From contig NZ_KZ304958.1 of NCBI RefSeq assembly GCF_002723615.1, positions 62,001-126,000 of the forward strand: a stretch of 64,000 bases of DNA, in the 5' to 3' direction. This DNA comes from Limimaricola cinnabarinus. Lineage in GTDB: Bacteria > Pseudomonadota > Alphaproteobacteria > Rhodobacterales > Rhodobacteraceae. Below are positions 1 to 7,539 of this stretch, one piece after another. The position numbers and the translations under genes are program-made. Position 1 is the stretch's first letter. The number at the start of each line of letters is the position of its first letter. The notes under the pieces are model-generated. The model was not told where the DNA came from. It searched no databases and saw nothing but the letters and a program-made list of their open reading frames with translations.

Positions 1-53
1 GCATGTCTGGCGCATGGTGCTGGCCCGCCGCCCACGAAAAGAGATCTCGCCCA

Positions 54-317
54 TTACGCCCTGTAGGTCCGCCCCATGTTCTGCATGCGCAGATCGCAAT
101 CGCCCAACGAGCCGACCAGGCGCGGAATATCCGCTCGACGGATTCCGATATCGTCGAGCATCTTGTCATCCATCGCCTGAAGGTCGAATATCATGCTGCG
201 TTTTTGAAGTTGCTTGCGGGCCCACCGGAACAGAACCGTGAAGATGGAGCCGTTCATCTGAGCCTTGCTTTTCCGAATGGAGGAATCGATCATTTCGCGC
301 GTGATGTATATGGACAT
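54..317 (-). CDS. DUF1127 domain protein
   Basis: This 87-residue basic protein ends in a DUF1127 (YjiS-type) segment. The core, roughly residues 32-70, contains the diagnostic MLDDIGIRRADI motif with a nearby DLQAMDD stretch. The family's usual length is about 45-75 residues, so there is an N-terminal extension of some 25 residues that begins MSIYITREMIDSS. The ATG is preceded only by a weak GAAAGA-like ribosome site. Small DUF1127 proteins of alphaproteobacteria have been linked to RNA turnover and to phosphate or stress physiology, but nothing here shows the role of this copy. It stands alone with no operon partner in view. The family call is firm; the function is unknown. Confidence 0.8.
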   Translation of the reverse strand: MSIYITREMIDSSIRKSKAQMNGSIFTVLFRWARKQLQKRSMIFDLQAMDDKMLDDIGIRRADIPRLVGSLGDCDLRMQNMGRTYRA

Positions 318-822
318 GTTCTTTCAGCCCTGAATCTATTGATGCCGGGACGACTGGCGCCATTTCACACGAAAGCAAGACGCGCGATTGCGCGCCCTGC
401 ATTGCGGACGTGACGCCTTTGTCGTGTCGATTGGATCTGTGAGAGATCAAAAATCCCCGAGACGTGAACAAGCATCATGGCTTGCCCGCTCGGGGTTACC
501 GGCGGTTCAGTAGCTTTCCTGCGGTGAGCAGGAACCTCTTATGAGCGCTGAACATGGTCATGGCTCGGATATAGGGGGTCCAAAAAAATAAGCAAGCCTC
601 TCCATGAGGGCCGGGAAGAAACTTGCCAAAAGGACAGAAGGACAATCACCGATTGCTCCCGGTTTTTCGGTTTTCCCCCGTGGTTCGGCCAAACGCAATA
701 TGCCGGGGCATGAAATGGAGACGCCATGGCGATATTTGCAGAACGGGGGCTCGAACCTGCGCCGGGCCTGCTGTATCGAGCCTCATGCGCTGCCTGTTTT
801 CACGCGTCAGGAAAGATCCCAG
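318..822. other. Intergenic region with a nested hairpin
   Basis: About 500 bases lie between the divergent DUF1127 and MliC-type genes, and I can support no protein gene in them. The stretch is less GC-rich than its surroundings and should hold both promoters. It contains a nested inverted repeat at 455-495: the outer arms CCCCGAG and CTCGGGG enclose inner arms CAAGC and GCTTG. No T-run follows the hairpin. Short open frames here have no recognisable content. Confidence 0.5.
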
Positions 823-1170
823 ATGAAAAGAACGATTTCGAGTGCCATCCTTCTCGCACTGTCCTCCTCGGCGGCTCTGGCCGACACATCGCTCTCGGTC
901 GGCCTGCAGCTGGCCGACGCGCAGCTGACGGCCAGCACCTATGCGTGCGGAGAGGCCCCCTCCATCGAAGTGCGGTATGTCTTGTCGGGTACCGAAAGCC
1001 TGGCGCTTGTCCCGGTCGAGGGCGAGCAGCGCATCTTCGTCCAGGTCGTGTCCGCGTCGGGCGCGCGCTATGTCTCCGGGCAATACGAATGGTGGGTCAA
1101 GGGCGATGACGGCATGCTCACCGACCTCATCGCCGAGGACAGGCTCATGACCTGCGAGGCCGAAAGCTGA
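823..1170 (+). CDS. MliC/PliC-type lysozyme inhibitor
   Basis: The 115-residue product has a signal peptide (MKRTISSAILLALSSSAALA, then D) and a mature domain of about 95 residues of the membrane-bound or periplasmic C-type lysozyme inhibitor family. The diagnostic SASGARY motif is followed by YEWWVKGDDG. The cysteines in TYACG and MTCEAES are placed to form the family's usual disulfide. There is no lipobox cysteine after the signal peptide, so a soluble periplasmic form is more likely than a lipoprotein. I chose the ATG at 823 because it begins the signal peptide; the frame is open for 73 codons upstream but that part looks non-coding. The likely role is protection of the cell wall from C-type lysozyme. 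It appears monocistronic. Confidence 0.85.
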   Translation: MKRTISSAILLALSSSAALADTSLSVGLQLADAQLTASTYACGEAPSIEVRYVLSGTESLALVPVEGEQRIFVQVVSASGARYVSGQYEWWVKGDDGMLTDLIAEDRLMTCEAES

Positions 1171-1197
1171 CGATCGCTCGGCAGGGTCAGCCGGGGG

Positions 1198-1217
1198 CCT
1201 GCGCCTGATCGCGCAGG
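1198..1217 (+). terminator. Stem-loop after the lysozyme inhibitor gene
   Basis: Perfect 7-base arms CCTGCGC and GCGCAGG flank the loop CTGATC, 28 bases past the stop codon of the MliC-type gene. There is no T-run after it, so it may stabilise the mRNA end rather than terminate transcription. Confidence 0.3.
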
Positions 1218-1248
1218 GGTCCGACCGGCCCCGGGCACCGGTGGAACG

Positions 1249-2025
1249 CTAGGCACGATCGACCGGCTCGGGCGCGATGGCGCCCGCGGCCTGCAGAACC
1301 TCGGGCCGGGTGCCATCGCCGAAATGAACCCGCGCGCCGAAGCGTTTCGCTTCGCGGATGCGGTCGGCATCATGATCGAGCAAGGTGACGTTGTACCTCT
1401 CGAGGAGCGGCTGCGCGACGAGTTGGCCGACCCGGCCGAACCCGATCACCAGCACCGATCCATCGGCATCCGAGTACGTCTCGTCGATCGTCTCGCGTTT
1501 CTGCGCGCCGGCCACCAAGCGATAGGCGCGGTCGAATTGGGAGGAAAGGGCCATCGACAGGGCTGCGAACACCACGACGCCGAGCGCCGCCGCCGTCATC
1601 AGCTCGGGCGTGCGGGTGCGCGCGATGACCCGGAACATCGGGTCCAGCGCGTAGCGGCCGATCGTGATCAGCAGCGCGATGGCGCCAAGGCCCAGTGCGA
1701 GCGCGCGCATCATCGGCCCAGCTCGCCTCCGCGCCCGATGGGCCAGAAGCGTGACGAGCAGCAGCAGCGGTATGATGGCCAGATCCTCGAACAGCAGCAG
1801 CGCGATGGCGGTCTGCCCGAAGGGCGTGTCCCTCTCGCCGCCCTCGTCGATTTCGCGCATCACGAGGGCGGTCGACAACAGGGCGAGCCCCAGTCCGATG
1901 ATGAGGGCCGCGCGCCAGTCGAGGCCGAAAAGCAGGGCCGGCACCGCGAGCAGGGCCGCACAAGCCAGCACCTGCGCCAACCCGCGGCCGAAGATGGTGC
2001 CGCGCATCTCCCACAGGCGGGCAGG
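1249..2025 (-). pseudogene. KefB/KefC-type antiporter remnant
   Basis: The minus-strand frame carries pieces of a CPA2 potassium:proton antiporter of the KefB/KefC type. Recognisable parts are the RLWEMRGTIFGRGLAQVL segment, several transmembrane helices, and a C-terminal TrkA-N/RCK start (VLVIGFGRVGQ, LLDHDADRIREA, GDGTRPEVLQAAGA). The gene is broken three ways. The first 70 or so residues are absent and the upstream frame reads as noise. The helices that should lie between the RTRTPELMTAAAL segment and the RCK domain are missing, probably more than 100 residues. The RCK domain stops about 100 residues early. Intact relatives run near 550-600 residues, so this cannot be a working antiporter. 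The 5' break coincides with the break in the adjacent DUF5996 fragment. Confidence 0.75.
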
Positions 2026-2030
2026 CCGAT

Positions 2031-2372
2031 GGCGGCGCGCAGGAGGCCTATAGCCACGAGGTGTCCTCGGCGGGGTTCTGGCCGGGCGGAAACGGCGCGG
2101 ATGAGCCAATGTTCTACTCCCATGCCTACCCGGCCCCGGAGGGGTTTGCCGATCAGCCGGTCGAGCCGGCAGAGGCGGGGTTCGACGAGACGCTGGGAGA
2201 ATTCCTGCTGCCCCATGCGGCCGTTCAGGCGAGCGACGACCCCGAGGCAATGCTCAAGTCCTTCCTGCAATCGACCTACGAGGCGGCGGCGAAGACGGGC
2301 GGCTGGGATCGGTCCAGCCTCGAATGCGCGTTCGGACGACCCGGCGTGCCCCGTCCCGTTCACCGGGACTGA
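2031..2372 (+). pseudogene. DUF5996 protein, 3' fragment
   Basis: The translated segment QEAYSHEVSSAGFWPGG followed by FYSHAYPAPEGFAD, then LGEFLLPHAAV and LQSTYEAAAKTGGWDR, is the C-terminal third of a DUF5996 protein. Family members are about 300 residues; only about 110 codons remain. A GTG at 2061 could start translation but lies inside the conserved domain, so it is not a natural start. Meaningful sequence begins near 2031, at the same point where the KefC-type remnant on the other strand loses its 5' end. This is the expected result of one deletion that removed the facing 5' halves of two divergent genes. Confidence 0.7.
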
Positions 2373-2714
2373 TCAGGCCGGGCTATCCGGCGAAGCGGAC
2401 TTCAGCCTTTGTCCCACCGCATCGAAGGACTTCAGGATCGCATGGACCTCGAGGCCCAGCTCGGTCAGGCCGTAGGTGACCTTGGGCGGGATCGTTTCTT
2501 CCTGCACGCGCCAGACCAGACCATCCTGCTCCAGCTCCCGAAGCCGGCTTGTCAGCACCTTGGGAGAAATCGGGGGCAGGTGGCGCTGGATGGCGGTGAA
2601 CCGGGCCGGGCCATCCTCGCCCAGCAAGTAGACGATATGCGTCTTCCAGCGCCCCGCCATCACCCGCAGGATCGGGTCTGCCGGGCAGAGATCGGGGGTG
2701 ATGTCTTCGGTCAC
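2373..2714 (-). CDS. HxlR-family transcriptional regulator
   Basis: This 113-residue protein is a winged-helix regulator of the HxlR (MarR-like) family. The family hallmarks are CPADPILRVMAGRWKTHIVYLL, here residues 10-31, then FTAIQRHLPPISPKVLTSRLRELE and the wing PPKVTYGLTELG. The cysteine at residue 10 sits where redox-sensing relatives such as YodB and QorR carry their sensor cysteine. Translation starts at a GTG preceded by a perfect AGGAGG with 5 bases spacing. It is transcribed away from the pirin gene, and the 121-base gap holds GGTAA-type inverted repeats. I infer that it controls the pirin/WrbA quinone-stress genes. Confidence 0.88.
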   Translation of the reverse strand: MTEDITPDLCPADPILRVMAGRWKTHIVYLLGEDGPARFTAIQRHLPPISPKVLTSRLRELEQDGLVWRVQEETIPPKVTYGLTELGLEVHAILKSFDAVGQRLKSASPDSPA

Positions 2715-2743
2715 GGTGGCCTCCTCGCGTGCTGCGCCAAGCC

Positions 2744-2776
2744 GGTAAGCCGCTATCCGAAAGGTAACGACTTACC
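2744..2776. promoter_or_regulatory. Candidate HxlR operator
   Basis: In the gap between the divergent hxlR-type and pirin genes, GGTAA (2763-2767) and TTACC (2772-2776) form an inverted repeat with a 4-base spacer. A further GGTAAG half-site lies at 2744. Such widely spaced repeats are typical for dimeric HxlR proteins. The link to the neighbouring regulator is inferred from position. Confidence 0.45.
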
Positions 2777-2835
2777 AGCCGAGGGCAGGGAGCTATATCA
2801 GTGAAAACCGAACGGCAAGCCAAGGAGTGCTCGTC

Positions 2836-3798
2836 ATGAGCTGGAGCCCATGCCCCGACCCGGTCCTCGGAGACAGAGAGACGGTGAACGCGGTCGAAAC
2901 CCTGATCGTGCCGCGCGCGGTGGATCTGGGCGATATGGAGGTTCGCCGCGCCCTTCCCTCCACCAAGCGCCAGATGGTCGGGCCGTTCATCTTCTTCGAC
3001 CAGATGGGACCGGCGGAGTTCCTGACCGATCACGGCATCGACGTGCGCCCCCATCCGCATATCAACCTCGCAACGCTGACCTACCTGTTCGAGGGCGAGA
3101 TCCTGCACCGCGACTCGCTTGGCACCGAACAGACCATTCGCCCCGGCGCGGTCAACTGGATGAAGGCGGGGCAGGGCATCGTCCATTCCGAGCGCACATC
3201 GGAGCAGAAGAGAAAGAGCGGCCAGCGACTCTTCGGCCTGCAGACCTGGATGGCCCTGCCAGAGGCGCAGGAGGAATCCGCGCCCGAGTTCCTCCATCAC
3301 GGATCGGGCGACCTGCCGCTGTTCGAAGCCGAAGGGATCAAGGCGCGCATCATCGCCGGGCAGGCCTTCGGCAAGGCGTCCGCGCTCAGGACGTCATCCG
3401 AAACGCTTTATGGCGACATCGAGCTTCAGTCGGGTCGCCGGATGCCGATCGACGCCGATTACGAGGAGCGCGCGCTTTACACGATCTCGGGCGAAATCGA
3501 GATCGCGGGGGACCGCTTCGAACCCGGCCAGCTTCTGGTTTTGCGCCCCGGCGATGCGATCACCGTGCGGGCCAGATCGACGGCGCGCTTCATGCTCTTC
3601 GGCGGCGCGCCGATGGGCGGGCCCCGCTACATCTGGTGGAACTTCGTCTCCTCGCGCCCCGAGCGGATCGAGGCCGCGAAGGAGGAATGGGCCCGGGGCC
3701 GGTTCGACACCGTGCCGGGCGACGAGGAGGATTTCATCCCCCTGCCGCAAGACAGGACCAAGCCGCGGCGCGCCATGGGCGGTGTCTACTACCCTTGA
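2836..3798 (+). CDS. Pirin family protein
   Basis: The 320-residue product is a two-cupin pirin. The N-terminal cupin carries the metal-binding set: RPHPHINLATLTY, then MKAGQGIVHSER with the second histidine. The C-terminal cupin (about residues 180-260) includes ERALYTISGEI and GGAPMGGPRYIWWNFV, a pirin_C hallmark. The ATG at 2836 has an AAGGAG site 8 bases upstream and is preferred to the GTG three codons earlier. Bacterial pirins are iron-binding proteins, and some act as quercetinase-like oxygenases or redox sensors. Its position between an HxlR regulator and a WrbA-type quinone reductase suggests a place in quinone or electrophile stress. Confidence 0.9.
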   Translation: MSWSPCPDPVLGDRETVNAVETLIVPRAVDLGDMEVRRALPSTKRQMVGPFIFFDQMGPAEFLTDHGIDVRPHPHINLATLTYLFEGEILHRDSLGTEQTIRPGAVNWMKAGQGIVHSERTSEQKRKSGQRLFGLQTWMALPEAQEESAPEFLHHGSGDLPLFEAEGIKARIIAGQAFGKASALRTSSETLYGDIELQSGRRMPIDADYEERALYTISGEIEIAGDRFEPGQLLVLRPGDAITVRARSTARFMLFGGAPMGGPRYIWWNFVSSRPERIEAAKEEWARGRFDTVPGDEEDFIPLPQDRTKPRRAMGGVYYP

Positions 3799-3940
3799 AT
3801 CGGTCAGCCGACCTCATCGCAGGAAAGGAAGCCCGCATGACGCGGGCAAGCCCCGGCCCTCATCGCGTCACGCCCAAGGAACAGGGCTGATGCGCCTTCG
3901 TTGGCCCCCAATCCTGCCAACCACAGCAAAGGAGACATGA

Positions 3941-4531
3941 ATGTCCACCAAGATCGCCATCATCTTCTATTCCACCTACGGCACCAATCATGGCATCGCG
4001 CTCGAAGCCGCGCGTGCGGCCGAGGCCGCCGGGGCGGAAGTCCGGCTGCGCCGCGTGCGGGAAACCGCCCCCAGCGAGGTGGTGGAAGGCCAGCAGGCCT
4101 GGCGCGAACAGCTCGAGAAGATGCAGGATATCCCGGAAGTGTCCCTCGACGACATGGAATGGGCAAACGGCTATTTCATTTCCGTGCCGACCCGCTTCGG
4201 CGTTCCGGCCAGCCAGTTCCGGGCCTTCGTCGATACGCTGGGGCCGTTGTGGCAATCGGGTGCGCTCGCCAACAAGGCCGTCACCGCCACCACCTCGGCG
4301 CAGAACCCGCATGGCGGGCAGGAGACCACGCTCCAGTCGATCTACGTCACGGCCATGCATTGGGGCTCGGTCATCGTCGCGCCGGGCTATGCGGATCCGG
4401 TGAAGTTCGAGGATGGGGGCAACCCCTATGGCTATTCCTGCACGCCCGGGCCCCTGGACGAGACGGGCAGGAAATCGGTCGAGTTCCAGGCCAGGCGCCT
4501 GGTCGAGTATGCCGGGAAACTCGCCCGGTAA
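3941..4531 (+). CDS. WrbA-type NAD(P)H:quinone oxidoreductase
   Basis: The 196-residue protein has a flavodoxin fold of the WrbA type. The FMN phosphate loop [15 protein letters not shown] is at residues 10-24, and the flavin-contact motif [18 protein letters not shown] lies near residue 80. The [14 protein letters not shown] loop and the [11 protein letters not shown] segment with its conserved histidine follow. The enzyme would reduce quinones by two electrons with NAD(P)H, avoiding semiquinone radicals. An AAAGGAGA site precedes the ATG. It follows the pirin gene on the same strand after 142 bases and ends in a strong hairpin shared with the convergent LysR-DoxX gene. Confidence 0.9.
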   Translation: MSTKIAIIFYSTYGTNHGIALEAARAAEAAGAEVRLRRVRETAPSEVVEGQQAWREQLEKMQDIPEVSLDDMEWANGYFISVPTRFGVPASQFRAFVDTLGPLWQSGALANKAVTATTSAQNPHGGQETTLQSIYVTAMHWGSVIVAPGYADPVKFEDGGNPYGYSCTPGPLDETGRKSVEFQARRLVEYAGKLAR

Positions 4532-4586
4532 GAGCCGGGCGCACAGAAATGAACGGACCACCGTGACCCGGTGCTCCGTCAACACG

Positions 4587-4619
4587 AAGACGGCCGCGGG
4601 CATTGCCCGCGGCCATCTT
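4587..4619. terminator. Bidirectional terminator hairpin
   Basis: Between the convergent wrbA-type and LysR-DoxX genes, GGCCGCGGG and CCCGCGGCC form a perfect 9-base stem with a CATTG loop. The stem continues after one mismatch as AAGA paired with TCTT, giving an A/T-rich base on each side. It should terminate transcription from both directions. Confidence 0.65.
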
Positions 4620-4625
4620 GCAGTA

Positions 4626-5111
4626 TCAGCCGCGATTCCGCTTCAGGGCATAGGCCCCGTCGCCCAGCAGCGCCTGAACGACGAGGGTGACCGCCCAGAA
4701 TGCCGGAAATTCCCAGCCGCCGCCTTCGTTGGAAAAGAAGAAGCCGGCCGCGCCATGCGGCACGTAGATCGAACCGAGCAGGATCGGGACCAGCGCCAGC
4801 GCTCCGAAGGTGAGCGGCGCGCTGACCCTGAGCCGCCCCGTCGGCGTTTGCGAGATGTCCCGGATCGAGAGATCGAGCTCGTCGAACGCGTCGAGAAGGG
4901 GGCGCAGCCGATCGTGATAGGCGCGCCCGGCCTCGGTCGCGGAGACGGCGCGGGTCGTCCGGTTCAAAAGTCGAACACCCAGCTCGGCTTCCAGCCGGGA
5001 CACGAGCTTCGAGGCCTGTCCCGAGCTGGTTCGAAGCTTTTCCGCCGCGCCGGCAAAGCTCCCGGTTTCCATCACAGCGACGAACATGCGGTCGCAATCC
5101 AGCCGATTCAT
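4626..5111 (-). pseudogene. LysR-DoxX in-frame chimera
   Basis: The 161-codon frame joins two unrelated proteins. Residues 1 to about 106 are a LysR regulator N-terminus: a helix-turn-helix (FVAVMETGSFAGAAEKL to LVSRLEAELGVRLLNRTTR), the linker helix, and the first strand of the effector domain (GRLRVSAPLTFGAL). From about residue 107 onward the sequence is the last third of a DoxX membrane protein (VPILLGSIYVPHGAAGF, then GGGWEFPAFWAVTLVVQALLGDGAYAL). A normal LysR protein is about 300 residues and DoxX about 130-140. The effector domain and most of DoxX are gone, so neither activity is expected to survive, although a DNA-binding membrane-tail product could be made. The likely cause is one deletion between adjacent genes. 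Confidence 0.75.
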
Positions 5112-5298
5112 CTATCCTCCGGGGCGTTTCGGCAAGCGCGCCCTGGCTGCCCGACGCGTGGCGCGCGCCACGCGCGGAAGAAACCGGCAGGCCGGTGCCC
5201 GCTCATGCGCCCGCGCTTTTCACATGCCAGATCGGGACACGGGCCGCCGCGCCGCGCCGCTTTCGGACCGCGTGCTCGGTCATGACGGCCGGCTGCAC

Positions 5299-5604
5299 TC
5301 AATGTTTCAACACATCCTGCCACTCGGGGTGGCGCGCGATCTGGGCCTTTGCAAAAGGGCAGAGCGGGACGATGGACCGGCCTTCGGCGCGCGCATCCTC
5401 GACGGCGCGCCGAACGAGAGCCTGCCCTACCGAGCGGCCTCGCAGCGCGTCGGGCACATGCGTATGGTCGATGATGATCATCGCCTGTCCCGCACGCGAA
5501 TAGGTCATCTCGGCCTCGATCCCCTCAAGCCGGGCGACGTAGCGACCTTTGCTGTCGCCCTCCTCGCGCTCGATAGAGATGTTCTCGGGCGGTGTGGCAG
5601 CCAT
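5299..5604 (-). CDS. YjdJ-like GNAT acetyltransferase
   Basis: The 101-residue product is a compact GNAT-fold protein of the short YidJ/YjdJ type. It has the acetyl-CoA loop RGRSVGQALVRRAVEDARAEG and the C-terminal VPLCPFAKAQIARHPEWQDVL. The conserved CPFAK motif matches the family, which is often annotated simply as N-acetyltransferase. I place the start at the ATG at 5604, since an AAGGAG lies 7 bases upstream; the frame is open 14 codons further up. No substrate is known for these proteins. It stands alone between the LysR-DoxX chimera and the MhqD-like hydrolase. Confidence 0.85.
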   Translation of the reverse strand: MAATPPENISIEREEGDSKGRYVARLEGIEAEMTYSRAGQAMIIIDHTHVPDALRGRSVGQALVRRAVEDARAEGRSIVPLCPFAKAQIARHPEWQDVLKH

Positions 5605-5826
5605 CGTCTTCTCCTTGTCCGGCGTCCTGCCGCAACGGTCGAACATAACTGCGCTGCCGTAAAGGATCGACCGGTGCCGTTGGATATGGGCTTAGCGGCC
5701 GAGAGCCCGTCTCCTTGCCTAGTAGCTTCACGAGGCTGCCCGGCGACACGCAGGCCGCGCGACAGGCAGCCCGCGTGAGCCGGAGTTCATGCCGTCCGCT
5801 CGATCGGCCCGGAGTATCGCCGCGGG

Positions 5827-6438
5827 CTACGCGCGGCGTTGCAGGAAGCCTGCCACCTCGTGGAGCTCCTGCTGGCTTATCTCGTGCCCGCCATCGTCGA
5901 TCCTGACCTCCGGGCGCGCGCCCTGTGCGCCGAGATAGTCGAGCAAGGCCTCGGTCTGGGGCAGGGGGCAGATCGGGTCGTGCCGGCCGGCCGTGACCAG
6001 CAGCTCCACATCGGCAAGAGCGGGGTTCGGCCCCGGGGTCCATGGCACCAGCGGATGCATCAGCACCACGCGGTCGAAGAGCTCGGGGGCCTCGAAGAGG
6101 ACGGAAGCCAGGATGTTCGCCCCGTTGGAATAGCCGAGCCCGTAGACCGGCGCGCCGGGATGCGCCTCGCGATGCGCACGGATGAACCCGGCCATCTTCG
6201 CGCGGCGCTCGGCCAGGTCCTCCATGTCGTAGACCCCTTCGGCCCGGCGCCGGAAGAAACGGTTCGCACCGTATTCCGAAACATCGCCGCGTGGCGATAC
6301 GATCCCCGCCTCGGGCAGGATCTGCTCGACCAGTTGCGGGAACTGGTGCTCGTCTCCGCCTGTGCCATGGAAGGTGAAGACCAGCGGCGCTCCGGCGGCG
6401 GGGGTCTTGGCGAAGTGGTGGTAGCTGTCGATAGCCAT
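5827..6438 (-). CDS. MhqD-like phospholipase/carboxylesterase
   Basis: The 203-residue alpha/beta hydrolase has the oxyanion segment FTFHGTGGDE and the nucleophile elbow GYSNG with Ser104. Asp154 in TAGRHDPICP and His185 in DDGGHEIS complete the triad. Length and motifs match the YtpA/MhqD group of phospholipase/carboxylesterases. The ATG at 6438 has an AAGGAG site; a longer frame upstream looks like noise. It lies 54 bases after the ring-cleaving dioxygenase on the same strand. In Bacillus the equivalents MhqD and MhqO are induced together by hydroquinones, so a shared role in quinone detoxification is inferred. Confidence 0.85.
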   Translation of the reverse strand: MAIDSYHHFAKTPAAGAPLVFTFHGTGGDEHQFPQLVEQILPEAGIVSPRGDVSEYGANRFFRRRAEGVYDMEDLAERRAKMAGFIRAHREAHPGAPVYGLGYSNGANILASVLFEAPELFDRVVLMHPLVPWTPGPNPALADVELLVTAGRHDPICPLPQTEALLDYLGAQGARPEVRIDDGGHEISQQELHEVAGFLQRRA

Positions 6439-6492
6439 GAATGCGCTCCTTGCGGGACCCCCGCCGGCAGGCACCGGCGGGGCATTGCGGGA

Positions 6493-7425
6493 TCAGTCGA
6501 CGATGGGCTGGAGCAGCGCCTCGATCCGGGCACGCAGATGGGCGTGCTGCTCCGGGATCTTCAGCGCTTCGCCCAGATGGGCCACGTCTTCGTCGCGGTC
6601 AAAGCCCGGCTCGTTCGTTGCGATCTCGAACAGGACACCGCCGGGCGTGCGAAAGTAGATCGCCCAGAAGTAATCACGGTCGATGACGGGCGTGACCTGG
6701 GTGCCGGCGTCGAGCAGGGCCTGGCGCACCTCGAGCTGCGCCGCCCTGTCCGCGACCGCGAAGGCCACGTGATGAACCGATCCGGCACCTTCGCGGGCCC
6801 GCTCGACACCGGGCAGCACATCGAGGTCGATGATGTCTGCCCCGTTGCCATTCTCGATCGCGAACCGGATGAGCGTGCCCTCGCGCGCCACTTCCTTGTA
6901 GCCCATGAAGGTCAAGAGCTGGGCGGTGGCCTGCCCGTCGCGCAGCCGCATGGTCACGCCGCGAAAGCCGTGGATGCCTTTCTCTGCCGGGACCGGGCCG
7001 CCGGCGAAGGGGGCGCGCGTGTCGCCGGGCACCTCGACCAGCGCGAAGCCGTCGCCGTCGGGGCCGGCGAAGCGCAGACGCTTTTCGCCGAATTGCTCGA
7101 CGCGCTCGATCCCCTCGACATTCGCGAGAGCAAGACGGTCGTGCCAGTAGGGGAGCGATCCTTCGGGCACCGCGAAGGCGGTCTCCGAAACCTCACCGGT
7201 GCCGTGACGGCCCTTCTTCATGTTCCGGAACGGAAAATAGGTCATCACCGAGCCGGGCGTGCCGAACTCGTCGCCGTAATAGAGGTGATAGACATCCGGC
7301 GCATCGAAATTGACCGTCTTCTTGACCCGGCGAAGGCCAAGCAGCTTGGTGAAAAAGTCATTGTTCTCCTGCGCGTCGGACGCCATCGACGTCGTGTGGT
7401 GCAGGCCTTTGATCTGGGTGAGCAT
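6493..7425 (-). CDS. MhqO-like ring-cleaving VOC dioxygenase
   Basis: This 310-residue protein has two tandem vicinal-oxygen-chelate (glyoxalase-fold) domains, about residues 1-130 and 150-290. The likely metal ligands are the histidine in IKGLHHTTS, the histidine in GSVHHVAFAV and the glutamate in GVLFEIATNEPGF. These mark the MhqO/LinE-like hydroquinone-type dioxygenases. The start at 7425 is the ATG of MLTQIKGLHH, preceded by AAGGAA; the frame runs on upstream across the divergent LysR gene but is not coding there. It probably cleaves hydroquinone-like rings or their adducts. The divergent LysR gene and the box at 7510-7534 are its likely control. Confidence 0.88.
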   Translation of the reverse strand: MLTQIKGLHHTTSMASDAQENNDFFTKLLGLRRVKKTVNFDAPDVYHLYYGDEFGTPGSVMTYFPFRNMKKGRHGTGEVSETAFAVPEGSLPYWHDRLALANVEGIERVEQFGEKRLRFAGPDGDGFALVEVPGDTRAPFAGGPVPAEKGIHGFRGVTMRLRDGQATAQLLTFMGYKEVAREGTLIRFAIENGNGADIIDLDVLPGVERAREGAGSVHHVAFAVADRAAQLEVRQALLDAGTQVTPVIDRDYFWAIYFRTPGGVLFEIATNEPGFDRDEDVAHLGEALKIPEQHAHLRARIEALLQPIVD

Positions 7426-7509
7426 GACGGGTTCCTTGGTCGGGGTGGCGTTTCCTGACCGGAACATGCGCTTTGGAATTCCTCCTGAGAATAGCAACAA
7501 TATTGAATA

Positions 7510-7534
7510 CACCATTGCGATGAGCGTAATGGTG
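7510..7534. promoter_or_regulatory. Perfect LysR-type operator (T-N11-A)
   Basis: CACCATT (7510-7516) and AATGGTG (7528-7534) are perfect 7-base inverted repeats separated by 11 bases, so they contain the classic ATT-N11-AAT LysR box. The repeat lies between mhqO and the divergent LysR gene and ends 5 bases before the LysR start codon. It is therefore suited to autoregulation and to activation of mhqO and mhqD. Confidence 0.7.
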
Positions 7535-7539
7535 GAAGC

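Noticed and set aside
3837-3890. 17-codon ORF with a good ribosome site between the pirin and WrbA genes
   Set aside because: Too short and without homology to claim as a gene. It may be a scar of a lost gene or chance.
5839-7458. Long plus-strand open frame of 539 codons opposite the MhqD- and MhqO-like genes
   Set aside because: It is the antisense shadow of two clearly recognised minus-strand genes in GC-rich DNA and has no family signal.
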